Shown one piece after another: positions 38,719-48,728 of a stretch of DNA of 64,000 nt. The notes below the pieces were generated by a model. The model did no database searches and was not told the origin of the DNA. It saw nothing but the letters and a program-made list of their open reading frames with translations. The DNA lies in the NCBI RefSeq assembly GCF_905397285.1, contig NZ_CAJPUX010000001.1, forward strand, positions 1,302,001 through 1,366,000. The letters are read 5' to 3'. A program made the translations under genes and the position numbers. Each line of letters begins with the position of its first letter. The first letter of the stretch is position 1. The stretch comes from Cupriavidus plantarum (lineage in GTDB: Bacteria; Pseudomonadota; Gammaproteobacteria; Burkholderiales; Burkholderiaceae).

Positions 38719-39473
38719 CACGACGTCTCCTTGAGCGATGCCACCGCGGCACGGCTGGCGTCGGACGCGGCGGGCCATGCCGCATAGAAGCGCTGGTGCG
38801 ACAGTTCGAGGTGCTCGCACATCGCCGCGCGCGCGGCATCGGGCGAGCAGGACGCGATGGCATCGACCACCGCGCGGTGCTCCGCGATCGCGGCGTGCCA
38901 GCTCTGCGCGTTCTCGAAGTGATTGCCGAACTGCGCCCACAACGGGTTCTGCCGTTCGTCGAACAATTCGGCCACGAGCCGCACCAGCACCGTGTTCTCC
39001 GCGGCCTCGCTGATGCGAAGGTGGAACAGCCGATCTCCGCGCGCGGGGATCTGTCCGCTGCCGGCCTCCTCGACCATCATGTCGATGGCCGCATCGAGGC
39101 TCTGCAGTAGCGCGGGCGTGCAGCGGCGCGCGGCGGTCGCGGCCATTTCACCTTCGATGGTCTGGCGCGCGCGAATGACGTCGAGCGGCGATTCGGCCAT
39201 GACGCTCGCCGCGCGCGCACGATCCGTCGCGCTCATGTCGCTGACGTCGCGAACGTAGATGCCCGACCCCATGCGGACCTCGACGAAGCCTTCCACCTCG
39301 AGCGCGATCAGCGCCTCACGCACCGACGGCCGCGAGACGCCCAGCTGCACGGCAAGATCGCGCTCCGCCGGCAGCCGCTTGCCGACGGGAAACTCGCCAC
39401 GCTCGATCAGGCTTCGCAGCTGATCGGCGATCTGACGGTAGAGGCGACGCGGTTCGATCTGCTGGATGGGCAT
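38718..39473 (-). CDS. FadR-subfamily GntR transcriptional regulator
   Basis: 251 residues. The winged helix is LYRQIADQLRSLIERGEFPVG, then RLPAERDLAVQLGVSRPSVREALIALEVEGFVEVR, followed by GSGIYV and an FCD ligand domain with FHLRISEAAENTVL. This layout matches the UxuR/ExuR/LldR group that senses sugar acids or hydroxy acids. It is the first gene of the minus-strand operon running to 29522, with a FadR-type operator at the promoter, so it likely represses its own operon until a sugar-acid inducer binds. Confidence 0.92.
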   Translation of the reverse strand: MPIQQIEPRRLYRQIADQLRSLIERGEFPVGKRLPAERDLAVQLGVSRPSVREALIALEVEGFVEVRMGSGIYVRDVSDMSATDRARAASVMAESPLDVIRARQTIEGEMAATAARRCTPALLQSLDAAIDMMVEEAGSGQIPARGDRLFHLRISEAAENTVLVRLVAELFDERQNPLWAQFGNHFENAQSWHAAIAEHRAVVDAIASCSPDAARAAMCEHLELSHQRFYAAWPAASDASRAAVASLKETS

Positions 39474-39493
39474 CGACGATGGGTCAAAAGGTC

Positions 39494-39510
39494 AGCTGGT
39501 CAGACCAATT
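39494..39510. promoter_or_regulatory. FadR-type operator of the sugar-acid operon
   Basis: AGCTGGTCAGACCAATT matches the E. coli FadR consensus AACTGGTCNGACCAGTT at 15 of 17 positions, with the TGGTC-A-GACCA core intact. It ends 21 bp from the regulator's ATG and covers the expected transcription start, giving simple repression. Confidence 0.75.
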
Positions 39511-39537
39511 TGTAGGAGACACCTTCGTGATCGGCAA
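39509..39537 (-). promoter_or_regulatory. Promoter of the sugar-acid operon
   Basis: On the minus strand, TTGCCG (39532-39537) and TACAAA (39509-39514) are spaced by 17 bp. The predicted start, around 39502, falls in the middle of the operator. Confidence 0.5.
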
Positions 39538-39738
39538 GAACAACTTGTGGCGCGGTGCAGCAAGTCAATCTGACACGCGGACTCCCAAATCTACAAGCCG
39601 GGGCGGGACAGACTGGGGCCATGAGGCGCCCGGAAGCCGCCCGTCGTCATGCGGAAAAGCGCAGAAGCGCAGCGGCTCTGCTGCGGAAAAACCCGGGAAA
39701 AGCAGGCATGCGGAAAATCAGGCCTCGCATTTGCTACT

Positions 39739-39754
39739 AACCTGAGTTCAGGTT
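39739..39754. repeat. Palindrome upstream of the rcnB-like gene
   Basis: AACCTGA-GT-TCAGGTT has perfect 7-bp arms and lies 44 bp before the ATG. It could be a regulator site, but no good -10 box is placed to match it. Confidence 0.4.
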
Positions 39755-39797
39755 GCCCGGTCGGGCGGCCCAACGTTCCATCAGTGAGGAGATCACG

Positions 39798-40370
39798 ATG
39801 AAAACGAAGTCGTTAATACCATCCCTTCTCGTCGCCACGGGGCTGTTGGCCACCCCGTGGGTCCACGCGCAGCCGACGAACCAGATGCCGGGCGATGTCC
39901 CCGGCCAGACCGCGCCGATGGGTCCGCGTCCGATGCCGTCGCCAGGCCAGCAGGGCGGCACCCCTTCCACGGCCACGCCGATGCCGCCCGCTACGGGTGG
40001 CGGCGCGTATGGCCGTCCCACGCGTCCTGGCGGTCCCGGCGGTCCTGGCGGTCCCGGCATGCAAGGCGGTCCGGGCATGCAGGGCGACCCCGGCATGTCG
40101 CAGCAACGCCCGCCGGGCCCGCCGCCCGCGATGAGCGGCGGCGGACGTCCGCCGCAGCCGCCGATGGGCGCGCAGTCGCCGTACGCGCCGCAGAAATGGA
40201 GCAAGGGGGACAAGCTGCCCACCGAGTTCCGCGACCGGCAATACGTGATCGACAACTACAAGCAATATGACCTGCCCGCGCCGCGCAAGGGCCATCACTG
40301 GGTCGGCGTCGGCGCCGACTACTATCAGGTCTCGTCGAATGGCACGATCTTCTCGGTCGGTCCGCAATAA
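39798..40370 (+). CDS. RcnB-family secreted protein
   Basis: 190 residues. A signal peptide ends near residue 24 (WVHA/Q). Residues 35-125 are a Gly/Pro/Met-rich low-complexity linker with tandem GGP and GMQG steps. The C-terminal 60 residues (LPTEFRDRQYVIDNYKQYDLPAPRKG, then HHWVGVGADYYQV) match the RcnB domain. In E. coli RcnB is a periplasmic protein that affects Ni/Co homeostasis; most homologues are uncharacterised. GAGGAGATCACG before the ATG is the ribosome site. A terminator follows the stop. Confidence 0.87.
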   Translation: MKTKSLIPSLLVATGLLATPWVHAQPTNQMPGDVPGQTAPMGPRPMPSPGQQGGTPSTATPMPPATGGGAYGRPTRPGGPGGPGGPGMQGGPGMQGDPGMSQQRPPGPPPAMSGGGRPPQPPMGAQSPYAPQKWSKGDKLPTEFRDRQYVIDNYKQYDLPAPRKGHHWVGVGADYYQVSSNGTIFSVGPQ

Positions 40371-40384
40371 GCGCACCCCGCGAT

Positions 40385-40419
40385 GAAAAAAAGGGCGCAC
40401 GCGGTGCGCCCTTTTTTTT
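40385..40419. terminator. Bidirectional intrinsic terminator
   Basis: GGGCGCAC-GCG-GTGCGCCC is flanked by seven A residues on one side and eight T residues on the other. It can end the rcnB-like transcript and, from the other strand, the TonB-receptor transcript. Confidence 0.93.
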
Positions 40420-40430
40420 CTCGCGCGCGG

Positions 40431-40490
40431 GAGTGGACCCGGGGAGTGGACCCGGGGAGTGGACCCGGCGAGTGGACCCGGTATGTGGAC
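40431..40490. repeat. 13-bp tandem repeat, 4.6 copies
   Basis: Units GAGTGGACCCGG plus G, G, C or T follow one another at 40431, 40444, 40457 and 40470, then a partial copy. The array lies between the terminator and the stop codon of the TonB receptor gene, so it is transcribed in that gene's 3' untranslated end. Confidence 0.9.
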
Positions 40491-42656
40491 TCAGTACGAG
40501 ATTTTCGCGCTCAGGCTGACCGCGCGCGGGTCCGCGGGCTGGATGTAGTTCGCGTACTGGAAGCCCCAGTAGCGCTTGTTGGTCAGGTTGCTCAGCGCCG
40601 CGCGCAGCGTGACTTCCTTGCCCGCGATGCGCGTGTTGTAGGTCGCGCCGAGGTTGAAGATCGTATAGCCGCCGAGCGTCAGGTCGCCTTCCGGACGCGC
40701 CTTGACGGTGCTCGTGTACTTGCCGTCGATGCCGACCTTCAGGCCCGGCACGAGCGGCACGCGATAGGCGAGGCGGCCCGTCAGCATCAGGTTCGGCGCG
40801 CCCGCCACGCGGTTGCCGATATTGGCCTGGCCCTGATCGTAGTAGCTGTCGAGGTACATCGCGCTGCCGCCGACTTCCCACTGCGAACCGATGCGCGCGC
40901 CCGCGGCCAGTTCCACGCCCTGATAGATCGACTTGCCGTCCTGCACGAACACCGGCAGCGTGCCCGCGCCCGCGTCGCGGCCGTACTCGGTGCGCTGCTC
41001 GATGCGGAAGAGCGCCGCGGTGCCGTTCCAGATACCCTGTTCGGTCTTCGCGCCAACTTCGTACTGGCGGCTCTTTGCGGGCGTCAGCGCCTGGCCCGCA
41101 TTCGAGTAGAACGACGACACGATACCGCCGCCGTCGAAGGACTCGACGTAGCTTGCGTACAGCATCGTGCTCGGCATCGGCTTGAACATGATCGCCGCGG
41201 TCGGCGTGAGCAGGCCATGCTTCGTGTAGTTGGTGTCGGCCCCGACGGATCCCGGCGTGCCGTAGCCGTTCTGCTCGTAGTTCGTCACGCGCAGGCCGCC
41301 AAGCACCGACCACTTGTCGGTGATATGGATCGTGTCGCTGACGAACGCGGCCTTCTGCGTGGTATCGCCCGCGCGATACTTCGTCATGCCCCACTGGCTC
41401 CAGTACTGGCCCACATAAGGGGCGAACAGATTGCCGCCCGGGAGCGCGGTATTGACGTAGTTGCTGCTGTAGCGATCGATCTGTTCCTGCCAGCTCAACC
41501 CCGCGACCAGTTCATGGCGCAGGAATCCCGTGCGGAACTTGCCTTCGACCATCGTCGTCCAGTTCGTGAACTGCTGGCTTTCGGAGCCGTCGTAGCGCAG
41601 GTCCGTGTAGTCGCCGGCCGCGTTCGAGAGGAAGAACGTCGACTCGTTACGCGTGCGCGACTGCTTGCTGAAGCTGTACGTGGTGCTGACGGTCCAGTCG
41701 TCGTTGAGCCTGTAGCGCAGACCGGTCTGATATACCTGCAGGTTCGAGAAGAAGTGCGCATCGTTGCCGGCGTAGAGTCCGCCACGGCCGCTGATCGTGC
41801 CGGGCAGCTGGCCATTCGCGGCGATGCTGCCGACGTAGAAGGACGGCGTGCCGCCCCAGGTGTTGCGATCCTGATAGATGCCGTCGAACGTCCACGTGAG
41901 GTCTCGCGTGAGGCGCGCGTCGAGCCCCAGCGACACGGTGTTGCGGTTCAGACCGACGGCGTTGCTCGGCTTGCCTTCCTCGTGCGTGAGGTTCAGGCGG
42001 TAACCGAACATGTTGTCGGGACCCGCGCGTCCGCCGATGTCGACGTGCTCGGTCCACACGTGCGACGAACGGTAGCCGAGGTCGACGCTGGCGGTGAACT
42101 GCTCCGTCGGTTTCTTGGTCACGTAATTGACCGTGCCGCCCGGATTGCCGAAGCCATACATGAAGCCCGACGCGCCCTTGAGCAGTTCCACCTGTTCGAG
42201 CTGTTCGTAAGGCATCGTGAGGCCGTACGCGATGAACGGCATGCCGTTGATCTTGTACGCGTTGCGCCAGTCCAGCTGCAGGCCGCGCACGGTCGTGTAC
42301 GACGCCCAGGCGTTGCCGGGGTTGCTGTTGTCCGTCACCGACGCATCGTTGAAGAACACGTCGCCGATCTTCGTGACGCCACGGTCGGCGAGGTCTTCGC
42401 CGGTCACGACGGTCGTCGAGAACGGCGTCTCCAGCTGCGTGCGGTTGCCGAGCGCGCCGCCCGATGCCTTCCTGTCCAGCTGCGGGCCGACATCGATGTC
42501 CTGCCGCGCCTGCACGGTGACCGTCGGCAGGGCGGCTTCCGGCGCAGGCGTGGCGGTCTGGGCGAGCGCGGCCCCGCAGAGCGGGAAGCCGGCCAGCACG
42601 ACAGTGCGGGCGAGCGCGGCAATGGGACGAACGCGAGGGGAACGGCGAAGGGTCAT
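40491..42656 (-). CDS. TonB-dependent siderophore receptor
   Basis: 721 residues from MTLRRSPRVR, giving a signal peptide that ends near ALAQ at 33; an upstream frame start is unlikely. The plug domain has LETPFSTTVVTGEDLADRG, then EQVELLKGASGFMYGFGNPGG and VNYVTKKP, typical of siderophore receptors. The rest is a 22-strand barrel ending in aromatic SAKISY (terminal Tyr). Ferric chelate uptake across the outer membrane is the likely role. No signal-transduction extension, sigma factor or siderophore genes adjoin it. A Fur-box match lies upstream. Confidence 0.93.
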   Translation of the reverse strand: MTLRRSPRVRPIAALARTVVLAGFPLCGAALAQTATPAPEAALPTVTVQARQDIDVGPQLDRKASGGALGNRTQLETPFSTTVVTGEDLADRGVTKIGDVFFNDASVTDNSNPGNAWASYTTVRGLQLDWRNAYKINGMPFIAYGLTMPYEQLEQVELLKGASGFMYGFGNPGGTVNYVTKKPTEQFTASVDLGYRSSHVWTEHVDIGGRAGPDNMFGYRLNLTHEEGKPSNAVGLNRNTVSLGLDARLTRDLTWTFDGIYQDRNTWGGTPSFYVGSIAANGQLPGTISGRGGLYAGNDAHFFSNLQVYQTGLRYRLNDDWTVSTTYSFSKQSRTRNESTFFLSNAAGDYTDLRYDGSESQQFTNWTTMVEGKFRTGFLRHELVAGLSWQEQIDRYSSNYVNTALPGGNLFAPYVGQYWSQWGMTKYRAGDTTQKAAFVSDTIHITDKWSVLGGLRVTNYEQNGYGTPGSVGADTNYTKHGLLTPTAAIMFKPMPSTMLYASYVESFDGGGIVSSFYSNAGQALTPAKSRQYEVGAKTEQGIWNGTAALFRIEQRTEYGRDAGAGTLPVFVQDGKSIYQGVELAAGARIGSQWEVGGSAMYLDSYYDQGQANIGNRVAGAPNLMLTGRLAYRVPLVPGLKVGIDGKYTSTVKARPEGDLTLGGYTIFNLGATYNTRIAGKEVTLRAALSNLTNKRYWGFQYANYIQPADPRAVSLSAKISY

Positions 42657-42717
42657 GACGGCGGAGAGATAGGAAAATTCAGGAAATTGCAGGGGCAAGA
42701 ATCGAATGGCGAATCGC

Positions 42718-42736
42718 AATGAGAACAACTCGCATT
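42718..42736. promoter_or_regulatory. Fur box upstream of the TonB receptor gene
   Basis: AATGAGAACAACTCGCATT agrees with the palindromic Fur-type sequence AATGAGAATTATTCTCATT at 14-15 of 19 positions. It is 62 bp before the receptor ATG, overlapping a TTGTTC that could be the -35 box. Iron repression is therefore expected. Confidence 0.65.
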
Positions 42737-42856
42737 ACGATTCGTAACGGCCCGAATGATCCTATCGGACGCGGTACGCCGTCAAGCGAACCGCGTCTTG
42801 CAACGAAGAAGCAACAACGAAACGTGGCAGGCCTGCCACTGTTGTGTGAAACGAAA

Positions 42857-43759
42857 CTAGCCGGGCAGCGCTTCGTAGGTTACGAGGAACACCTGCTCCT
42901 CGCCGGCGCTCACGGGCAGCCAGACGATCTCGAGGTGCGGGAACGCGGCCTCGACGTTCGCATGCTCGTTGCCGATCTCGACAACCAGCACACCGCCCGG
43001 ATTGAGCCGTTTTTTCGCGCCCGCGACGATCCGGCGCACGATGTCCATGCCGTCGTCGCCGCCCGCCAGCGCCATGCGCGGCTCCGCCAGATACTCGGGA
43101 GGCAGGTCGCGCATCGAGGCTTCGTTGACGTAGGGCGGGTTGGTCAGGATCACGTCGTATGTAGCGCCAGCCGGCAGGGGATCATAGAGGTCGCCCTCGA
43201 ACAGGGTGATGCGGTCTTCCATGCGGTAGTCGGCCACGTTGCGGCGTGCGACGGCAAGCGCGTCCGGCGACAGGTCCACCGCATCGATATGGGCCGCGGG
43301 CCAGACGTGCGCCGCGATGATGGGCAGGCAACCCGAGCCCGTGCAGAGTTCGAGCACCGGCCCGATCTGCGACACGTCGCCGATCCAGGGCTCGAGCCCT
43401 TCCTGCAGCAGTTCGCCGACGAAACTGCGCGGCACGATCACGCGCGAGTCCACGTAGAAACGCAGGCCGTGCATGAACGCCTCGTGCGTGATGTACGCGG
43501 CGGGCACGCGCTCGGTCACGCGGCGTTCGATCACGGCGAGCACCGCATCGATTTCCTCCGGCAGCAGGCGCGCGTCGAGGAACGGGTCGAGCGTATCCAG
43601 CGGCAGCGTCAGCGTATGGAGCACCAGGTAGGCGGCTTCGTCATACGCATTGGCGCTGCCATGACCGAACGAGAGCCTGGCCCCATGGAAGCGCGATACC
43701 GCGTAGCGCAGCAGATCGCGCACGGTGCGCAGTGAAGAATGGGAAGGGGTGGGGGCCAT
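42857..43759 (-). CDS. prmB: Ribosomal protein uL3 N5-glutamine methyltransferase PrmB
   Basis: 300 residues of the HemK/Prm type. The SAM-binding loop is LELCTGSGCL at 137-146 and the catalytic NPPY is at 207-210, in the family context ILTNPPYVNEASMRDLPPEY that separates PrmB from PrmC. It methylates a Gln in ribosomal protein L3 using S-adenosylmethionine. It begins 15 bp after the dapE stop, probably in the same transcript. Confidence 0.93.
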   Translation of the reverse strand: MAPTPSHSSLRTVRDLLRYAVSRFHGARLSFGHGSANAYDEAAYLVLHTLTLPLDTLDPFLDARLLPEEIDAVLAVIERRVTERVPAAYITHEAFMHGLRFYVDSRVIVPRSFVGELLQEGLEPWIGDVSQIGPVLELCTGSGCLPIIAAHVWPAAHIDAVDLSPDALAVARRNVADYRMEDRITLFEGDLYDPLPAGATYDVILTNPPYVNEASMRDLPPEYLAEPRMALAGGDDGMDIVRRIVAGAKKRLNPGGVLVVEIGNEHANVEAAFPHLEIVWLPVSAGEEQVFLVTYEALPG

Positions 43760-43774
43760 GATGCAAAATCTTGG

Positions 43775-45313
<1,539 letters not shown>

Positions 45314-45317
<4 letters not shown>

Positions 45318-45718
45318 GATGTGCGGAGCAGGAGGTTGAGGGCGATGACGAGCGCGCCGATGCCAAGCGCCACGCCACCCATCGCCACCGCCGTCATCAG
45401 GCGCAGGCGGCGATCGAGGCGGGCCGCTTCCTTGCGCAGCGCCTCGATCGTGATCGCGTGCTGCTCGGCCAGCATCTTGACGGCCTCCGCCTGCTGGAGC
45501 GCGGCGGCTTCGAGCTCGGCGATGCGGGCCGCCGTGCGCGCGGCATCGCCGAGCGCGCGGTTGCCCCCCGCGTCGGCGTTGTCGGCATTGGCGGCGCTAT
45601 CGTCCGTACCGTCCTTGCGCCGCGCCTTCTTGATCTTCTCGATGGTCTTGTTGGCCTGTTCGAGAATCGTCGGCAGCAGGGACAGCACGGTGCCGACGGT
45701 AGCGGGGTCCAGTCCCAT
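45314..45718 (-). CDS. Small coiled-coil membrane protein, function unknown
   Basis: 134 residues. The N-terminal part (LDPATVGTVLSLLPTILEQANKTIEKI) is amphipathic, then a charged KKARRKDG stretch, an Ala/Asp-rich linker, a coiled coil from about 60 to 105 (RIAELEAAALQQAEAVKMLAEQH and onward), and one C-terminal helix (AVAMGGVALGIGALVIALNLLL) that should anchor it in the membrane. I do not recognise the family. It lies 20 bp after dapD and overlaps the ArsC-like gene by ATGA, so it is expressed with the lysine genes. Confidence 0.75.
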
Positions 45719-45738
45719 GAGTCGTCGGCCGATGGCGA

Positions 45739-46566
45739 TCAGTCGCCGCGCAGCAGGTCGTTCAGGCTGGTCTTGGCGCGCGTCTGCGCGTCGACCTTCT
45801 TCACGATCACGGCGCAATACAGGCTGTACGAACCATCCTTCGACGGCAGGTTGCCGGCAACGACCACGGAGCCCGCCGGCACGCGGCCGTAATGGATCTC
45901 GCCGGTTTCGCGGTCGTAGATCTTGGTCGACTGGCCGAGGTACACGCCCATCGAGATCACCGAGTTCTCTTCGACGATCACGCCTTCCACGACTTCCGAA
46001 CGCGCGCCGATGAAGCAGTTGTCTTCGATGATGACGGGGTTGGCCTGCAGCGGCTCCAGCACGCCACCGATGCCCACGCCGCCCGACAGGTGCACATTCT
46101 TGCCGATCTGCGCGCAAGAGCCGACCGTGGCCCACGTATCGACCATCGTGCCTTCATCGACGTACGCGCCGATGTTCGTGTACGACGGCATCAGCACGGC
46201 ATTCCTGGCGATGTACGAACCGCGGCGCGCCACGGCGGGCGGCACCACGCGGAAGCCCGCCTTGGCGAAGTCTTCGGCGGACCAGTTGGCGAACTTGGTC
46301 GGCACCTTGTCGTAGAACTGGGCAAAGCCGCCGGCGCTCATCGGCGCGTTGTCTTCCAGGCGGAACGACAGCAGCACGGCCTTCTTGACCCACTGGTTGA
46401 CGATCCACTCCTTGCCTTGCTTCTCGGCCACGCGCAGCGCGCCCGAGTCCAGTTGCGAGATCACGTTCGCCACGGCCTCGCGGATATCGTTCGGGGCCGA
46501 CTTCGGCGACAGGCTTGCGCGGTCTTCCCAGGCCTGGTCGATCAGGGCTTGCAGTGCTTGCGTCAT
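45739..46566 (-). CDS. dapD: Tetrahydrodipicolinate N-succinyltransferase
   Basis: 275 residues, the normal length. It moves succinyl from succinyl-CoA to tetrahydrodipicolinate in the succinylase branch of lysine synthesis. The left-handed beta-helix of hexapeptide repeats is visible ([26 protein letters not shown], with [15 protein letters not shown]). The ATG gives [16 protein letters not shown], the family start. Confidence 0.96.
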   Translation of the reverse strand: MTQALQALIDQAWEDRASLSPKSAPNDIREAVANVISQLDSGALRVAEKQGKEWIVNQWVKKAVLLSFRLEDNAPMSAGGFAQFYDKVPTKFANWSAEDFAKAGFRVVPPAVARRGSYIARNAVLMPSYTNIGAYVDEGTMVDTWATVGSCAQIGKNVHLSGGVGIGGVLEPLQANPVIIEDNCFIGARSEVVEGVIVEENSVISMGVYLGQSTKIYDRETGEIHYGRVPAGSVVVAGNLPSKDGSYSLYCAVIVKKVDAQTRAKTSLNDLLRGD

Positions 46567-46645
46567 GATGTTTTCTCGCTCTTGCGTTCGTAATGTTGAG
46601 GATCGGTGCGATGCCGCGCGGCATCGCGAAGAAGGGGGATTCCGC

Positions 46646-47845
46646 TCAGCCGAGCGATTTGCAGAACTCGACGATACGGCGCGCGCCGGAGCGGCATTCG
46701 TCCGGCGTGGCCACAAGCGCCATGCGCACGCGATTGACGCCGGGATTCACGCCATGCGCGTCGCGCGCGAGGAAGCTGCCGGGCAAAACCGTCAGGTTCT
46801 GCGCGGCAAGCAGGCGCCGCGCGAACTCGGTATCCGACAGGCCCGTGCGCGACACGTCGGCCCACAGGTAGAACGCGGCATCGGGCAGCTTCACGTCCAG
46901 CACTTCCGACAGCATGGGCGTGACCTCGCGGAATTTCTCGACGTACGCGGTGCGGTTGTCGCGCACGTGCACTTCGTCGTTCCACGCAGCCACGCTGGCC
47001 GCCTGCACGGACGCGCTCATCGCGGTGCCATGGTACGTGCGGTACAGCAGGAATTTCTTCAGCAGCGACGGATCGCCGGCGACGAAGCCCGAACGCAGCC
47101 CCGGCACGTTCGAGCGCTTGGACAGGCTCGAGAACATGACGAGCCGTTCGAAGCCGCGGCCCAGCTTGTGCGCGGCTTCCAGCGCGCCCAGCGGCGGGTT
47201 GGCCTCGTCGAAATAGATCTCGGAGTAGCACTCGTCGGACGCGATCACGAAGCCGTGGCGATCGGACAGCGCGAACAGCTGCTTCCAGTCGTCGAGCGAC
47301 ATCACGGCGCCGGTCGGATTGCCCGGCGAGCACACGTACAGCAACTGGACGTCGGCCCATGCGGAGTCGGGAATCTGTTCGAACGCCGGCGCGAAGTTGC
47401 GCGCGGGGTCGCTGTTCGCGAAAACCGGGCGCGCGCCGGCGAGCAGCGCCGCGCCTTCATAGATCTGATAGAACGGGTTCGGGCACACGACCAGCGGGTT
47501 CGGCCGCGAGGCATCGATCACGGTCTGCGCGAACGAGAACAGCGCCTCGCGCGAGCCCGCGACGGGCAGCACCTGCGTCAGTGCGTCGACCGCGGGCAGG
47601 TGGTAGCGGCGCTCGAGCCAGCGCGCGACGGCCTGGCGCAGTCCATCGGAGCCGATCGTGCTCGGGTACACGGCGAGGCCGCCCAGCGATTCGAGCAGCG
47701 CGTCCTTGATGAACTGCGGGGTCGGGTGCTTGGGTTCGCCGATGCCGAAGCTGATCGCCGGGACCTCGGCGGGTTTGACGTCCGCCACCAGCGCGCGCAG
47801 TTTCTCGAAAGGATAGGTCTGGAGCAGGTCGAGGCGCGGATTCAC
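46646..47845 (-). CDS. dapC: Succinyldiaminopimelate transaminase
   Basis: 399 residues, class I aminotransferase fold. [18 protein letters not shown] is the betaproteobacterial DapC N-terminus; the GTG at 47845 matches it, though an ATG six codons earlier (47863) is possible. [12 protein letters not shown] and the PLP-lysine segment [17 protein letters not shown] are clear. It transaminates N-succinyl-2-amino-6-ketopimelate with glutamate. It is 79 bp upstream of dapD on the same strand. Confidence 0.93.
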   Translation of the reverse strand: MNPRLDLLQTYPFEKLRALVADVKPAEVPAISFGIGEPKHPTPQFIKDALLESLGGLAVYPSTIGSDGLRQAVARWLERRYHLPAVDALTQVLPVAGSREALFSFAQTVIDASRPNPLVVCPNPFYQIYEGAALLAGARPVFANSDPARNFAPAFEQIPDSAWADVQLLYVCSPGNPTGAVMSLDDWKQLFALSDRHGFVIASDECYSEIYFDEANPPLGALEAAHKLGRGFERLVMFSSLSKRSNVPGLRSGFVAGDPSLLKKFLLYRTYHGTAMSASVQAASVAAWNDEVHVRDNRTAYVEKFREVTPMLSEVLDVKLPDAAFYLWADVSRTGLSDTEFARRLLAAQNLTVLPGSFLARDAHGVNPGVNRVRMALVATPDECRSGARRIVEFCKSLG

Positions 47846-47924
47846 GGTGGCGTAGCAGTGCATGCGGTGGAAACGCAGCATTATAAAGGAATGCCGACCC
47901 CGCTCCTACCGCGCCGCCGCGGTG

Positions 47925-48728
47925 CTAGCGCAGGATCGCCAGCGAGACCATCGCCACGAGCGGGCGATGCACGAAGCGCTCGACGCGCGCATGCAGATGC
48001 AGCGGCCGGAGCAGCATCTTGATCGTCATCTCGATGGGCAGGTTGCGCCTCACCACCGTGCTGCACTGGGAATTGAGCGCCGCCACTTCCGCGGCGGGGA
48101 TGTCGTCCCGGCCGCGCTCCACGCGGAGGATATTGCGCAGCGCGATCTCCGCGTCGTCGTTCTTGATCTCGAGCAGCCGGCGCGCCAGCACGCCCAGCAC
48201 CTTGAACCGGCCCTGGCGCTCGCGGCCGTTCAGATCGTTGAAGTAGCGGAAAAAATGCTTGTAATGGCGGACCTCGTCGCTGGAAATCCGGCGGGAGAGA
48301 TCCCGCAGCACCGGTTCGTCGCTCGCGGCTTCGAGCGCGCGGTAGTAGGACGCCGTACCGGTTTCCACGACGCATCGCGCCGCCATTTCCAGCGCGCGCG
48401 AGGACTCGAGGTTGTCGTCGTTGCAGGTCTTCTCGTATTCGCCGAAGAACTGCGCGTAGCCGGCCTCCCAGTCGAACTCGGGCCACACATGCTCCACATA
48501 ACGGCGCAGCGCGAGGCCGTGCTGCAATTCCTCCCGCTCCCAGTGCTGCCTGAGCCAGCCGGCCGCCTCGGGCGTATCCGCGTAATGGCGCGCGAGATTG
48601 CCCGCATAGGTATCGGAGCCGCTCTCCATGTAGGAGGCGGAGGTCAGCAGATAGAACAGCGTGCGGTTTGGCCGCACGCGCGACACGTCGATTGCACCGT
48701 AATCGATTTCATCCACCGACCACGTCAT
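47925..48728 (-). CDS. Ferritin-like di-iron protein
   Basis: 267 residues. Six residues fit a four-helix carboxylate di-iron centre: Glu35, Glu67 and His70 (EREELQH), Glu122, Glu152 and His155 (DEVRHYKH). The spacing is that of desaturases, rubrerythrin-like oxygenases and related N-oxygenases. Basic C-terminal helices follow (MTIKMLLRPLHLHARVERFVHRP). The reaction cannot be told from sequence alone; a fatty-acyl or amine oxidation is possible. GGAGAAG precedes the ATG. It is divergent from smc and followed by dapC on the same strand. Confidence 0.8.
   Translation of the reverse strand: MTWSVDEIDYGAIDVSRVRPNRTLFYLLTSASYMESGSDTYAGNLARHYADTPEAAGWLRQHWEREELQHGLALRRYVEHVWPEFDWEAGYAQFFGEYEKTCNDDNLESSRALEMAARCVVETGTASYYRALEAASDEPVLRDLSRRISSDEVRHYKHFFRYFNDLNGRERQGRFKVLGVLARRLLEIKNDDAEIALRNILRVERGRDDIPAAEVAALNSQCSTVVRRNLPIEMTIKMLLRPLHLHARVERFVHRPLVAMVSLAILR

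Larger units (their letters stand above)
39474..39797. other. Divergent intergenic region between the FadR-type regulator and the rcnB-like gene
   Basis: 324 bp. It holds the regulator's promoter and operator and the palindrome at 39739. Plus-strand frames of 61 and 88 codons here have Ser/Arg/Lys-rich, non-globular translations and no ribosome site, so no gene is called. The stretch 39555-39735 shows nothing further. Confidence 0.55.

Noticed and set aside
39479..39745. An 88-codon small protein upstream of the rcnB-like gene
   Set aside because: No ribosome site, Ser/Gly/Arg-rich non-globular translation, and it runs through the operator of the divergent operon.
40431..40490. Possible CRISPR array
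   Set aside because: The units are direct 13-bp repeats with no spacers, so it is a simple tandem repeat. No cas gene is in the window.
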